DNA of 64,000 nucleotides from Methylobacterium sp. Leaf125 (GCF_001423085.1 NZ_LMNU01000012.1:683137-747136), one strand, 5' to 3'; positions 1-8,238 are shown, counted from the first letter of the stretch. Notes: a model not told the origin generated them from the sequence alone. Made by a program: numbers and translations.

Positions 1-215
1 TTGGTAGACAGGCGCATCAGAACCTTGTGCGTCCCAGGCCGGGCGAACAGGCCTTGCGCAAGTTCTTCGGGTAGGGCGTCATCGATGCGGAGCTCGCCCT
101 CCAGGATGCCGTGGATCTTGTCGAAGGTCTGGTTGAGCTGCGCGATGGTCACGTCCTCATCGGACGTCACCACCTCGACATCGGGACTGTAGCGAACGGG
201 GGCTTGCAAGGTCAC
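1..215 (-). CDS. Catalase-family protein, N-terminal part only (gene runs off the window)
   Basis: The reverse strand is open from a GTG at 215 to the window edge, about 71 codons. The translation contains a stretch reading roughly LNQTFDKIHGILEGELRIDD followed by LPEELAQGLFARPG and VLMRLST. This matches the N-terminal region of the small catalase-related (SrpA-like) haem proteins, in which such a segment leads into the haem-pocket domain. The haem ligand lies outside the window, so activity cannot be judged. The GTG has a GGAG a few bases upstream, but the frame stays open further upstream, so the start is uncertain. No partner genes are visible. The following 287 bases (216-502) hold no gene that I can support. 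Confidence 0.6.
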   Translation of the reverse strand, partial: MTLQAPVRYSPDVEVVTSDEDVTIAQLNQTFDKIHGILEGELRIDDALPEELAQGLFARPGTHKVLMRLST

Positions 216-502
216 GAACTCCGGGCCGGATCGGGTTTCAGGTGAACCGATCGATCCAAGCTCCGTTCCGGGTTGTGCCCCGTCAACGGTTCGTGAGCCC
301 CCCGGGGGGCTGCAAGCGTCGATCCCTCACTCAGCTCGGACGATGGCCGTCATCGCAGATCGCCGGACACTGGCGGCGAATACCCGACCCCCCGCTCGAC
401 GCTGCACCGGAGCTTCCGAACGGAGCGGCTAATTGGGATCGCGGATCGCCGCCATCGCTGCTGCCCCAGAGACCGGCCCGACTCGCCGCCCAGGTCTCTC
501 GC

Positions 503-1240
503 TCAGCGCGGTGCGTGATTTTCCTCCCGGCCGTGCAGGAGACCTGGCAGGAGACTAGGCAAGAGACTTGGCAGGAGCCCGGGTCGCAGGTCAGCGACCT
601 TCGTCCATTCCCAGAGGGCGCGGTCCAAATCCTGGAGGGTGATGCCGCAGCTTCGGGAAAGGTCCCGGCAGAACGCGAGGTAGTGGAGGTAGAGGTCGAG
701 CGGCAGGGATGCCTTCGCGCCGATCTCGAGCGGTCCCCAGCCGAGGGCCTTGAGGCCGCGAGGGTCGATGACGGCGTACTGATCCGGCCGGATGACTGCC
801 AGGATCGCGGACGCGACCGGGACGGCAACTCCGGAGAGACCGGTCAGGACCGACACGGCCACTCGTGGAGTCGTGGCGAGCAACGCCGTTCGCAGAGCAT
901 CGGCGACCTCCTCGTCACTGTTCCTCTGCTGACGCGACCGGCCACGGTCGCTGACCTTCCAGGTCAGAATGGGCGCCAGATTCTCGCGCGTGCAGCCGCC
1001 GTTCCGGATGCGCGCGCCGGCGGCGAAGGCCGCTTGCTCCTTCACGTCGATCCGATACCCGGCCGCGAGGCCTGGAATCTCCGACGGTGAGAATTGCAAT
1101 TGGAGGGGAAACGCCGCGTCGCGCGCGAGGCGCGACGGTCCGAAGGCGTGCGTCGCTCGAAGGGTGGGAGCCAAGTTCAAATCTGCGATTTGCAGGAGGC
1201 AGCTACGGGGCTCACCGACCCCGGATCGCGAGCGGCGCAA
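503..1240 (-). CDS. Uncharacterised protein with a helix-hairpin-helix / glycosylase-like segment
   Basis: This 245-residue frame is the best coding candidate between 0.5 and 1.2 kb. The middle part looks like a real protein: a basic stretch around residues 90-110, then LSGVAVPVASAIL followed by AVIDPRGLKALG, and a helix ending LDRALWEWTK. The pattern 'L-x-G-V-x-x-P-x-A-S-A-I-L ... V-I-D-x-R' resembles helix-hairpin-helix DNA glycosylase-fold proteins, but I cannot see a diagnostic catalytic Lys/Asp pair, so function is not assigned. The first 40-50 residues are poorly protein-like, and the true start may be internal. The C-terminus is a Leu-Pro repeat (LLPSLLPSLLPGLL) encoded by four 12-bp repeats. 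It stands alone, facing the catalase-like gene. Confidence 0.5.
   Translation of the reverse strand: MRRSRSGVGEPRSCLLQIADLNLAPTLRATHAFGPSRLARDAAFPLQLQFSPSEIPGLAAGYRIDVKEQAAFAAGARIRNGGCTRENLAPILTWKVSDRGRSRQQRNSDEEVADALRTALLATTPRVAVSVLTGLSGVAVPVASAILAVIRPDQYAVIDPRGLKALGWGPLEIGAKASLPLDLYLHYLAFCRDLSRSCGITLQDLDRALWEWTKVADLRPGLLPSLLPSLLPGLLHGREENHAPR
535..582. repeat. Four imperfect 12-bp tandem repeats
   Basis: The units at 535-546, 547-558, 559-570 and 571-582 follow the pattern GCAGGAGAC(C/T)(T/A)G with a few substitutions. Read on the reverse strand they encode the four-residue periodicity L-L-P-(S/G) at the end of the adjacent uncharacterised protein. The unit length is a multiple of three, so copy-number changes would keep the frame. 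Confidence 0.8.
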
Positions 1241-1370
1241 GCCAACACCGGAGCAGGACCGGTCCCGATCTCCGGCTCACGCTTCATACGATTGGATCCT
1301 GTCATTTGTGGCCACCCCAAGCGTGCTCGCTGGTCACAAACGCGTAGAAAGATGTTATGCCGACAGCAAT

Positions 1371-2396
1371 ATGACGCAGACATCCGATGACATGCCAATC
1401 GACATCGATCTCGCTGTGGGCGGCACGATCACCGTAGGGTCTCACCGCATCTCGGTCGCCGAGACGGTTACGGTGTTGGACGCGATCGCAGAGACGGGCT
1501 CCGTTCAGGGCATCGCCACCGCGCTCGGCCTCTCCTACCGGGCGGGCTGGGAACGCCTTCGAGCGCTCGAAGCCGCGCTCGGGCACCAGCTCGTCCAGAA
1601 GACGCGCGGGCACGGCAGCGCATTGACGCTCACGGGTGTGCTACTGCGCGAGTCCCTCGGTATGGCCTCGGCCAGTCTCGCCATGCCGATGGCCCGGGAA
1701 GCGCGTGTCATCGGCGCGCGCCTCGCGCCCGTCCTGACCGGAGCCCCGCGCCCGGTCACGCTGGTCGCCAGCCACGACCTGCTCCTCATGGACGTTGCCG
1801 CGACGTGGCCGGGGCTCGCACTGGCGATCGCCGGCAGCGAGGATGCCGTAGCTCGCCTGACCGAAGCCCGCGCCGATGCGGCCGGATTCCACTGCGGTGC
1901 CGTAGACTGGCCTTCGGCCGGTCCCGCCTTCGCAGAGCTCGCGGCCAATCCCGGTTTCCGGATCCGGATCCTGTTCGAGCGTGAGCAGGGATTGATGCTC
2001 GCAGCGGGCAATCCCCTCGGCATCCGGGGCGTGGCCGACCTCGCCGCGGGGAGAGCCCGGTACGTCAACCGCCAGAAGGGCTCGGGCACGCGCGTCTGGT
2101 TCGATCGCCTGCTGGCCCAACACGACATTTCAGCCGACCGGATCCGGGGTTACGCCACCGAGGAATTCACCCATCAGGCGGTCGCTGCCGTGATTGCCTA
2201 CGGCGCCGCCGATGCCGGGCTCGGCGCACGGGCGGCGGCCGACCGGTTCGGACTCGATTTTCTCTCCGTGGGCTGGGAGCGCTACTACCTCGCAACCGCT
2301 CATTCCCTGGTCGACGCCACCTTCGATTCCCTCGCCGAGGCTCTCACCGAGCGTGCGTGCCGGACATCCGGATACCGGCCTGCCCAGACCCTGTGA
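1371..2396 (+). CDS. ModE-type one-component regulator with a periplasmic-binding-protein-like sensor domain
   Basis: The 341-residue protein starts with a winged-helix of the ModE/LysR type: a segment 'ETGSVQGIATALGLSYRAGW', then 'QLVQKTRGHGSALTLTG' at the wing. The C-terminal two thirds resemble the PBP-like domain (COG1910 type) found in regulators of molybdate or tungstate genes, including 'RYVNRQKGSGTRVWFD' and 'GAADAGLGARAAAD'. Such proteins sense an oxyanion or a cofactor precursor in the cytoplasm. The frame is open upstream of the chosen ATG, but protein-like sequence begins only near it. A second ATG lies at 1392. The gene converges on a BtuCDF-like importer, suggesting that it controls that transporter. 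The ligand is inferred, not shown. Confidence 0.8.
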   Translation: MTQTSDDMPIDIDLAVGGTITVGSHRISVAETVTVLDAIAETGSVQGIATALGLSYRAGWERLRALEAALGHQLVQKTRGHGSALTLTGVLLRESLGMASASLAMPMAREARVIGARLAPVLTGAPRPVTLVASHDLLLMDVAATWPGLALAIAGSEDAVARLTEARADAAGFHCGAVDWPSAGPAFAELAANPGFRIRILFEREQGLMLAAGNPLGIRGVADLAAGRARYVNRQKGSGTRVWFDRLLAQHDISADRIRGYATEEFTHQAVAAVIAYGAADAGLGARAAADRFGLDFLSVGWERYYLATAHSLVDATFDSLAEALTERACRTSGYRPAQTL

Positions 2397-2437
2397 GGCA
2401 TAGGAACAGGGACTGCCGGCCCTGGAGATCCGCGCCC

Positions 2438-3211
2438 CTAATCCGGTAGGAGCGGGGCGCAGACGGCGTGCCCATGACCCGGCAGTGGTACCACCGCGAC
2501 GGCGACGCCGTAGATGTGCGCCAGGGTTTCGGGCGTGATCGTCGCGGTCGGAGTTCCGAGGGCGAGGAGGCGGCCCTCGTGCAGCAGGGCCACGCGGTCG
2601 GCGCACAGGAAGGCGTGGTCCGGGTCGTGGGTCGAGAGGATGACGGTGATCCCGGCGCGCGACAGGCGCCGGATCTGGCCGAGCACCCGGGCCTGATTGC
2701 CGAAGTCGAGGCTGGCGGTGGGCTCATCCATCACGACGATCCGGGGCGCGCCGGCGAGCGCGCGCGCGATCAGCACCATCTGGCGCTCTCCGCCGCTGAT
2801 CTCGGTATAGACCCGGTCCGCGAGGTGCCCGATCTCCAGGGTTTGGAGGACCGTTTCGGCCACGACATGATCGGCCGCGCCGGGACTCGCGAAGACGCCG
2901 AGCCGGCTGGCGCGCCCCATCAGGACGACGTCACGCACCCGGAACGGGAAGAATCCGCTCTGTGCCTGTGGGACGTAGCCGAGGCTCGCCGCCAGTCGCC
3001 GCCGGGACCAGCGGCCGATGTCTTCCCCGTCGAGGCAGATGCGGCCGCCGAGGGGCGGGAGAAGACCCAGGAGGGTCTTGAACAACGTGGTCTTGCCGCC
3101 GCCATTCGGACCGAGCAGGCACAGCACTTCGCCGGGCTCGACGGTGAGGGCGACGCCCGCGCCGATGCGACGGCGTCCGTAGCCGAAGGCGAGATCCTCG
3201 ACGCTCAGCAT
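2438..3211 (-). CDS. ABC importer ATPase, FecE/BtuD type
   Basis: This 257-residue ATPase energises the importer encoded just upstream. It carries Walker A GPNGGGKT (residues 34-41), the signature SGGERQ (139-144), Walker B ending VVMDEPTA (about 159-166), and the FecE-like stretch GFFPFRVRDVVLMGR near residues 86-100. The ATG at 3211 overlaps the permease stop by one base (TGATG), which indicates translational coupling, so I reject the longer upstream open frame. Substrate is set by the partner binding protein; molybdate/tungstate is favoured over ferric siderophore because of the adjacent ModE-type regulator. Confidence 0.9.
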   Translation of the reverse strand: MLSVEDLAFGYGRRRIGAGVALTVEPGEVLCLLGPNGGGKTTLFKTLLGLLPPLGGRICLDGEDIGRWSRRRLAASLGYVPQAQSGFFPFRVRDVVLMGRASRLGVFASPGAADHVVAETVLQTLEIGHLADRVYTEISGGERQMVLIARALAGAPRIVVMDEPTASLDFGNQARVLGQIRRLSRAGITVILSTHDPDHAFLCADRVALLHEGRLLALGTPTATITPETLAHIYGVAVAVVPLPGHGHAVCAPLLPD

Positions 3212-4272
3212 CAGGCCCAGCCCCGCCGGCCGCTGGCAAGGAGCCAGAGGAAGAATGGCGCGCCGATGAGCGCGGTCAGGATGCCGAGCGGCACCTCGAT
3301 CGGGGCGATGGTGCGCGCCACGAGGTCGACGGCGAGCAGGTAGCCCGCGCCGAGGACCAGGGAAGCCGGTAGCAGTCGGCGGAAATCCGGACCCACGAGC
3401 AGTCGGGCCACGTGCGGCACCAGGAGGCCGATCCATCCGATCACACCCGTCACCGACACCGACGCGGCGGTGACCAAGGTCGCGGCGGCGATCAGGACCG
3501 GACGCAGGACCCGGGTTTCGACCCCGAGGGCGCGGGCTTCCTCTTCCCCGAGACCCATCAGGTTCATGCGCCAGCGCAGGAGCACCAGGGGCACCAGACC
3601 GAGGCCGATGGCCGGCAGGATTGCGCCGACATCCCCTAAATTCACCGAAGCCAGGCTCCCGAGAAGCCAGTAGGTGATGGCCGGCAACTGGTTGTAGGGG
3701 TCCGCGAGGACCTTCAGGAGCGCAATGGCCGAGCCCAGCACGGCCCCGATGGCGACGCCGGCCAGGACCAGTGTCAGCACCGGGTCCTGCCCGCGCACCG
3801 CCGCGCCCACCGCGTAGACAGCAGCGACCGCCGTGAGGCCGCCCGCGAAGGCGAGCCCCTGGATCGCGCCCACGGGCAGGGCCAGGAAGATGCCGAGCAC
3901 AGCCCCGAGGCTCGCCCCTGCCGAGACCCCGAGAATGTCCGGCGAGACCAGGGGATTTCGGAACAAACCCTGGTAGGTCGCCCCGGCGGCGGCGAGGCTG
4001 GCACCCACCACCAGGGCGGCGAGGACACGGGGCAGGCGGATCTGGAGGATGACCGTCTGCATCGCCGGGTCTGTCCGCGCGGGCAGGCCGAGGAGCCGGG
4101 CACCGAGGATCTCGATCACGTCGCTCAGGGGAACGGCGAAGCGTCCCGTGGCCAGTGCGAGGACCACCAGGATGAGGAGACCCAGCGTCGACACCAGGAC
4201 GGGCCAGATCCGCACCCAGGCCTGGCGCCTTGCCCGCCCGGGCGGCGCAAGGATCTCGGTCTCATGCGTCAC
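3211..4272 (-). CDS. ABC importer permease, FecCD/BtuC family
   Basis: The 353-residue inner-membrane protein has a cytoplasmic N-terminus followed by about nine or ten hydrophobic segments. It shows the FecCD hallmarks: an 'IRLPRVLAALVVGASLAAAG' run near residue 100, then 'YQGLFRNPLVSPDILGVSAG', and 'VIGWIGLLVPHVARLLVG' towards the C-terminus. It forms the translocation pore as a homodimer. Its start overlaps the binding-protein stop by four bases, and its stop overlaps the ATPase start by one. Family membership is clear; the transported ligand is not readable from this subunit. Confidence 0.9.
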   Translation of the reverse strand: MTHETEILAPPGRARRQAWVRIWPVLVSTLGLLILVVLALATGRFAVPLSDVIEILGARLLGLPARTDPAMQTVILQIRLPRVLAALVVGASLAAAGATYQGLFRNPLVSPDILGVSAGASLGAVLGIFLALPVGAIQGLAFAGGLTAVAAVYAVGAAVRGQDPVLTLVLAGVAIGAVLGSAIALLKVLADPYNQLPAITYWLLGSLASVNLGDVGAILPAIGLGLVPLVLLRWRMNLMGLGEEEARALGVETRVLRPVLIAAATLVTAASVSVTGVIGWIGLLVPHVARLLVGPDFRRLLPASLVLGAGYLLAVDLVARTIAPIEVPLGILTALIGAPFFLWLLASGRRGWA

Positions 4273-5357
4273 GGCTTCGGACCGGCGACGGCGCCAGAGA
4301 GCAGCGCCGCCACCTGCCCGTCATCGAGATCCACATGATAGAAGCGCCGGTAGAAGTCCCGCGTCGCCGCCTCCAGGCCGGTCGGGAACAGGTCCGGATA
4401 GAGCACCTGCGCCAGCCAACGGATGCCGATCAGGCGATTGGCCCCGGGCGGCGCATCGAACCAACCGAAGGGTAGCGCCGGCACCTGGTAGACCCGGCCC
4501 GTGCGCACGGCCCGGAGCCCGGACCAGAGCGCGTCTTGCGCGATCCCACGCCGAAAGCCGGCATCCTGGGTGAGGATCACGTCCGGGTCCCAAGCCAGCA
4601 CCTGTTCCGGCGAGACGGTGGCGATCCCGCCGGGCCCCGCCGCAGCCGCGACGTTGCGGGCTCCGACGACACCGAGCAGCTCGACGTTGATCGATCCACC
4701 GAGTCCGGTCTCGAGTCCCTTCGGCCCGCGAGCGTAGTAGACACGGGGGCGCCGCTCCTCCGGCACCGTCGCGATGACCCGGGCCACATCCGCCACCGCG
4801 GCCTCGGACGCGCCCGCGAGGTCCGTCGCCGGCGCCTCCAGCCCGAGGAGAGCGCCGAGATTCCGATAACTCTCCGCGGTCTTCTCGAAATGCCCGTCCA
4901 GGAGCACGTAGGGAATTCCGGTCTGGGCCTGGACTCGATCCGCGAGGGACACGTAGGTCGGCGCCGTGCTGCCGACGTCGAGGATGAGATCTGGCTTCAG
5001 GCCGAGCACCGCCTCGACGTTCGCCGTTCCGCCGCGCCCGGTCAGGCGCCCCGTTGCGGGCAGGTCGCGGGTCGCGGGTGCGAGGTAAGCCTTTTCCTCC
5101 GCGGTTGGGCTGCGGATCCAGCCGACCATCCGGTCCGGCGCCAGGGTGTAGAGCAGGACGGAGGCCGGCGGGCCGGCCGCCAGGATGCGGGTGGGGCGCT
5201 CCGGAACCTCGACGGTCCGGCCGGCGGCATCGGTGAAAGGCCGCGCCTCGACCGGCCCGCTGAGACCGAACCCGACCAGCAAGGGAACGAGGCGAAGGGA
5301 GGCGCGAAGCGAACGACGACGCTCACCATGCGGACGTGGAAACGGGGCCGTGTTCAC
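4269..5357 (-). CDS. Periplasmic binding protein of the FecCD-type importer, MolA-like
   Basis: The 362-residue protein begins with a basic region and a hydrophobic signal ending near GPVEA. The mature part has the two-lobe helical-backbone (Fhu/BtuF) pattern: 'DAAGRTVEVPERPTRILAAG' at the N-lobe, and 'GLGGSINVELLGVVGARNVA' and 'FDAPPGANRLIGIRWLA' in the C-lobe. The last two are shared, in my recollection, with MolA-type molybdate/tungstate binders rather than siderophore receptors. No lipobox Cys is seen, so it is probably soluble. It is the first gene of the operon. About 130 bases separate it from the next upstream gene, and I see no Moco riboswitch or clear operator there. Confidence 0.85.
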   Translation of the reverse strand: MNTAPFPRPHGERRRSLRASLRLVPLLVGFGLSGPVEARPFTDAAGRTVEVPERPTRILAAGPPASVLLYTLAPDRMVGWIRSPTAEEKAYLAPATRDLPATGRLTGRGGTANVEAVLGLKPDLILDVGSTAPTYVSLADRVQAQTGIPYVLLDGHFEKTAESYRNLGALLGLEAPATDLAGASEAAVADVARVIATVPEERRPRVYYARGPKGLETGLGGSINVELLGVVGARNVAAAAGPGGIATVSPEQVLAWDPDVILTQDAGFRRGIAQDALWSGLRAVRTGRVYQVPALPFGWFDAPPGANRLIGIRWLAQVLYPDLFPTGLEAATRDFYRRFYHVDLDDGQVAALLSGAVAGPKP

Positions 5358-5490
5358 AGGAGAGCAATTCCCAGCCGAGCGGGTGTCCGCGTCAATGTAG
5401 TCGGTCCGACCGGCATCGCCTACGGACGGGATGTCCGAGCCCCGTGCAGGTCACGGAGCGACAGTGCCGCGCGCGCGACGGCGACGGACG

Positions 5491-5859
5491 CTAAGCCGCA
5501 CGCGCTTGATCGGCGGTGCAGGCGGGCTGGAGTGACGATCTGACGACCGGGTCTCTCGTCCGGAGGATGATCGGCGCCACGGACCGACGCAGCTGCGCCG
5601 CGATCGTCCGGCTCGCCCGGAAGGAGATGATGCGCCTCTCTCCCACCAGGACCGGCTCCCCCGACGCCAGGTTTCGCCCCGGGCGCGGCGCGCGGGCAAC
5701 CGTTGAGAAGACCCCGAGGCCCCGCAATTCGACCCGGTCATCGGCCGCGAGGGCTTCGGCGATCCGCGCCAGGATGGCGTTCACGACGGCGTCTACCGCC
5801 GCGCTTCCGAGATGTGGGTACTGCTCGGAGACGCGGGCGATCAGACCAGACTTGATCAT
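5491..5859 (-). CDS. HU/IHF-family DNA-bending protein with a C-terminal extension
   Basis: The 122-residue protein starts MIKSGLIARVSEQYPHL and has the IHF-beta-like core 'DDRVELRGLGVFSTVARAPRPGRNLASGEPV'. The intercalating Pro of the beta-arm lies in the RNL-x-S-G-E region, where the typical family sequence is RNPxTGE; here the Pro is replaced by Leu (N-L-A). The core ends near residue 95, and about 25 further residues without family resemblance follow. It is expected to bind the minor groove as a dimer and bend DNA. The chromosome probably carries canonical ihf genes elsewhere; this copy looks like a diverged paralogue. It sits alone between the LysR gene and the importer operon. Confidence 0.8.
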   Translation of the reverse strand: MIKSGLIARVSEQYPHLGSAAVDAVVNAILARIAEALAADDRVELRGLGVFSTVARAPRPGRNLASGEPVLVGERRIISFRASRTIAAQLRRSVAPIILRTRDPVVRSSLQPACTADQARAA

Positions 5860-5989
5860 GGCGGAAACTCAGCGCTTACGGGATATCGAGATGACGGCGC
5901 GGTTTCGCGTCTCTCTGCGTCGGTCGCAGAACCGGATCGCAGCGGCGGCATCGTTTCTCGGATCAATCCGGACACCGCACGCGCCCGTA

Positions 5990-6946
5990 TCATCGAAGAC
6001 TGTCCCGACGCGCGTCGACGGCGCAGGCGCGGGACGAATCCGCATTCCCGATCCGCCCATCCAGGGTTCGCGCCAATTGTCGACCGAGGCCCACCAGCGC
6101 GGCGACCATCGGCGTCGCCGGTTCGCGCTGCGGCACGACGAGGCCGATCGTGTGCGCGATATCCGGCTCGACGATCGGGATCGTGCGCAGGCCCGGCATC
6201 GGCCCGAGGGCGTCGGTCAGCGCGGCCGGCATGATGCTCGACCAGTGCAACGTGCGCACATGGCTCATCAGGACGATCATCGAATTCGACTCGAGGGTCG
6301 GCGCAGGGGCACTCCCCGAAGCGCGCAGTTGCTGATCGACAATGCGCCGGTTCTGCATGTCCGGCGTCAGCAGGCAGAGCGGCATCCGGCTCACCTCGGA
6401 CCAGCTGATGCTCGTCCGACCGTCGTGCGTCCCGCCGGCCGCGGTAAGAAGCTGGTAGCGTTCCTGGAAGAGCGGGATCGCCGTGACCCGGCTCAGCGGC
6501 TCATGATCGAGATAGGTGAGACCGGCATCCGCCTCGAGATTCTCGATCAGGTCGAGGATGTTCGCCGACGTCGCCGACAGAACGCTCAGGCGCACGTCCG
6601 GGTAGCGCAGGTGGTAGGGCGTCGTCAGCGCCGCGATCATCGGGAGGACGGTCGGGATCGCGGCGATGCGCAGGTGTCCTGCCGGTCCCCGGCGCAGGGT
6701 CGCGACATCCTCGCGCATCGCTCGCGCATCGGCGACGATCCGCCGGGCCCAGGCCAGAACACGTTCGCCCTCCGGCGTGAATCCCTGGAACCGGGAGCCG
6801 CGCTGCACCAGGCGGGTACCGAGTTGATTCTCCAGGCTCTTCACACCAGCCGACAGGGTCTGCTGCGTAACGCAGCAAGCCTCCGCGGCGCGCCCGAAAT
6901 GGTGCTCACGCGACAGGGCGAGGAGAAGGTCGAGTTTGTCGATCAC
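5990..6946 (-). CDS. LysR-family regulator, type usually found beside formate dehydrogenase genes
   Basis: The 318-residue protein has an N-terminal winged helix, 'LLLALSREHHFGRAAEACCV' then TQQTLSAGVKSLE, and 'LGTRLVQRG'. It ends in a LysR substrate-binding domain with 'PAGHLRIAAIPTVLP'. The MIDKLDLLLALSREHHFGRA start resembles regulators I recall upstream of fdsGBAD formate dehydrogenase operons. No such operon is in this window, so the target is unknown. The gene is divergent from the MarR operon, with a 406-base gap. The C-terminal 20 residues are Arg/Asp-rich and family-atypical. Confidence 0.85.
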   Translation of the reverse strand: MIDKLDLLLALSREHHFGRAAEACCVTQQTLSAGVKSLENQLGTRLVQRGSRFQGFTPEGERVLAWARRIVADARAMREDVATLRRGPAGHLRIAAIPTVLPMIAALTTPYHLRYPDVRLSVLSATSANILDLIENLEADAGLTYLDHEPLSRVTAIPLFQERYQLLTAAGGTHDGRTSISWSEVSRMPLCLLTPDMQNRRIVDQQLRASGSAPAPTLESNSMIVLMSHVRTLHWSSIMPAALTDALGPMPGLRTIPIVEPDIAHTIGLVVPQREPATPMVAALVGLGRQLARTLDGRIGNADSSRACAVDARRDSLR

Positions 6947-7300
6947 GGGTCCAAGGAGGAAGCGTGGCGCCGTCAGGCCCCGAGACGACCGGTGGTATAC
7001 ATCCGATGCGTCGGGCTCAATAAGTCGCAGACTTCCGTTAAGGCTTCTACACGGGCATGATTTGTCGGAAGCCAGGAGGATGCCGGCACCGCCCTCTTCG
7101 CGGACTATGAGGAACCCACCGCGCCCGGTGCCAGGCAGGTCCGCCGTTGCTTAGGCAACACCGTCCCCGTGCAGCGACCTACGCCTCGGAGCGGCATGGG
7201 CCCAACGTTGTCCTCACCGGAACACCGTCATCGTCATCGTCGCGGAGGATCGCTCCGGCCAGCGAGGGCCCCCGTAGGCACCCCGACGCACGCTCAAATT
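6947..7300. other. Intergenic region between divergent LysR and MarR genes
   Basis: I see no supported gene here. It should contain the lysR promoter on the reverse strand. An AGGAGG abuts an ATG at about 7080 and opens a 24-codon frame, but the spacing is too short for a normal ribosome site. The MarR-side operator and promoter lie at the right-hand edge. Confidence 0.4.
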
Positions 7301-7327
7301 GACAACATATTGTCCACTTGACGAATT
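7299..7327 (+). promoter_or_regulatory. Candidate promoter and MarR operator
   Basis: A perfect TTGACA -35 hexamer sits at 7299-7304, with a weak -10 candidate (CGAATT) 17 bases downstream. An inverted repeat GACAA-N4-TTGTC at 7301-7314 overlaps the -35. A palindrome covering the promoter about 40 bases upstream of a marR gene is the usual arrangement for autorepression. A second TTGACG at 7318 gives an alternative promoter very close to the start codon. Confidence 0.55.
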
Positions 7328-7352
7328 CGGCCCAAACGCCATAACGTTGGAC

Positions 7353-7868
7353 ATGCGCCCCACCCGAACCAACGCCCCGTCAGACCCCACCCGCCTCCGG
7401 CGCGCCTGGACCAGCCTCGTCCTCGACATCTTCCGCCTGAACGGCGATCTCCTCGCCGCAGGAGACACCCTTGTGGGCGACCTCGGACTGACGAGCGCTC
7501 GCTGGCAGGTGCTGGGGGCCATCGCCCTTTCGCCGCTGCCGCTGCCGGTCGCCCACATCGCCCGCAACATGGGGCTGACCCGGCAGGCCGTGCAGCGCCT
7601 GGTGGACGACATGCGGCCGGATGGCCTGGTCCGCCTGGAGCCAAATCCGCATCACCGCCGCGCCATGCTGGTGGTGATGACGGAAGCCGGGGCGGCGGCC
7701 TATCGCGCGGCGAGCGCGCGACAGGAGCGCTGGGCCGACGCTCTCGCGTCAGGCCTTCCGGCCGAATCCTTCGAAGCGGCGAGTGAACTCCTGCGCGAGA
7801 TGCAGCGACGTCTCGACGGGCCGCACGCACCGACCCCAGCAGCGCATCCGGCAACCGAAGGAGCCTGA
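7353..7868 (+). CDS. MarR-family transcriptional regulator
   Basis: The 171-residue protein has the MarR winged-helix: a helix 'LTSARWQVLGAIALS', recognition region 'LPVAHIARNMGLTRQAVQRLVDDM' with the wing 'GLVRLEPNPHHRRAMLVVMT', and a C-terminal dimerisation helix. The frame is open from 7299, but the residues before the ATG at 7353 overlap the promoter elements, so the ATG at 7353 is preferred. The stop is one base before the next start, so it is co-transcribed with the ABM and monooxygenase genes. By family analogy a phenolic or quinone-like ligand releases it from DNA. Confidence 0.88.
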   Translation: MRPTRTNAPSDPTRLRRAWTSLVLDIFRLNGDLLAAGDTLVGDLGLTSARWQVLGAIALSPLPLPVAHIARNMGLTRQAVQRLVDDMRPDGLVRLEPNPHHRRAMLVVMTEAGAAAYRAASARQERWADALASGLPAESFEAASELLREMQRRLDGPHAPTPAAHPATEGA

Positions 7869-7869
7869 C

Positions 7870-8238
7870 ATGCCGACATTCATCGAGATGGACCGGACCG
7901 TGACCCTGGCGGACCAGTTGAAGGACGAGGGCCACTCCGTCGTCCTGATCAACACCTTCGTCGTCCCACCCGCGGAGGCCGACGCCCTGCTCGCCGCCTG
8001 GACGGCCGACGCGGAGATTATGAAGCGGCAGCCCGGATTCGTGTCGACCCAGCTGCACCGCGGCATCGCGGGTAGCGGCACCTTCCTGAATTACGCCGTT
8101 TGGGACAGCGTCGCGGCATTCCGGGCAGCCTTCACCAATCCCGAGTTCCAGGCCCGTCTCGCCGACTATCCGGCGAGCGCGACAGCCAGCCCACACCTGT
8201 TCCGCACGGTCGCCGTTCCCGGCATCTGCGCAGCGTGA
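7870..8238 (+). CDS. Antibiotic biosynthesis monooxygenase (ABM) domain protein
   Basis: The 122-residue protein has the ABM ferredoxin-like dimer fold signature: 'VVLINTFVVPPAEADALLAAW', then MKRQPGFVSTQLHR and 'FLNYAVWDSVAAFRAAF'. ABM enzymes oxidise quinols or anthrones without a metal, or degrade haem; some are non-catalytic. Here the neighbour is a flavin hydroxylase, so oxidation or handling of a hydroxylated aromatic is plausible. It starts one base after the MarR stop, and its stop overlaps a potential GTG of the downstream frame. Confidence 0.8.
   Translation: MPTFIEMDRTVTLADQLKDEGHSVVLINTFVVPPAEADALLAAWTADAEIMKRQPGFVSTQLHRGIAGSGTFLNYAVWDSVAAFRAAFTNPEFQARLADYPASATASPHLFRTVAVPGICAA

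Noticed and set aside
7060..7160. A short frame with AGGAGG immediately before ATG
   Set aside because: The Shine-Dalgarno abuts the start codon, and the 24-residue product has no protein-like pattern.
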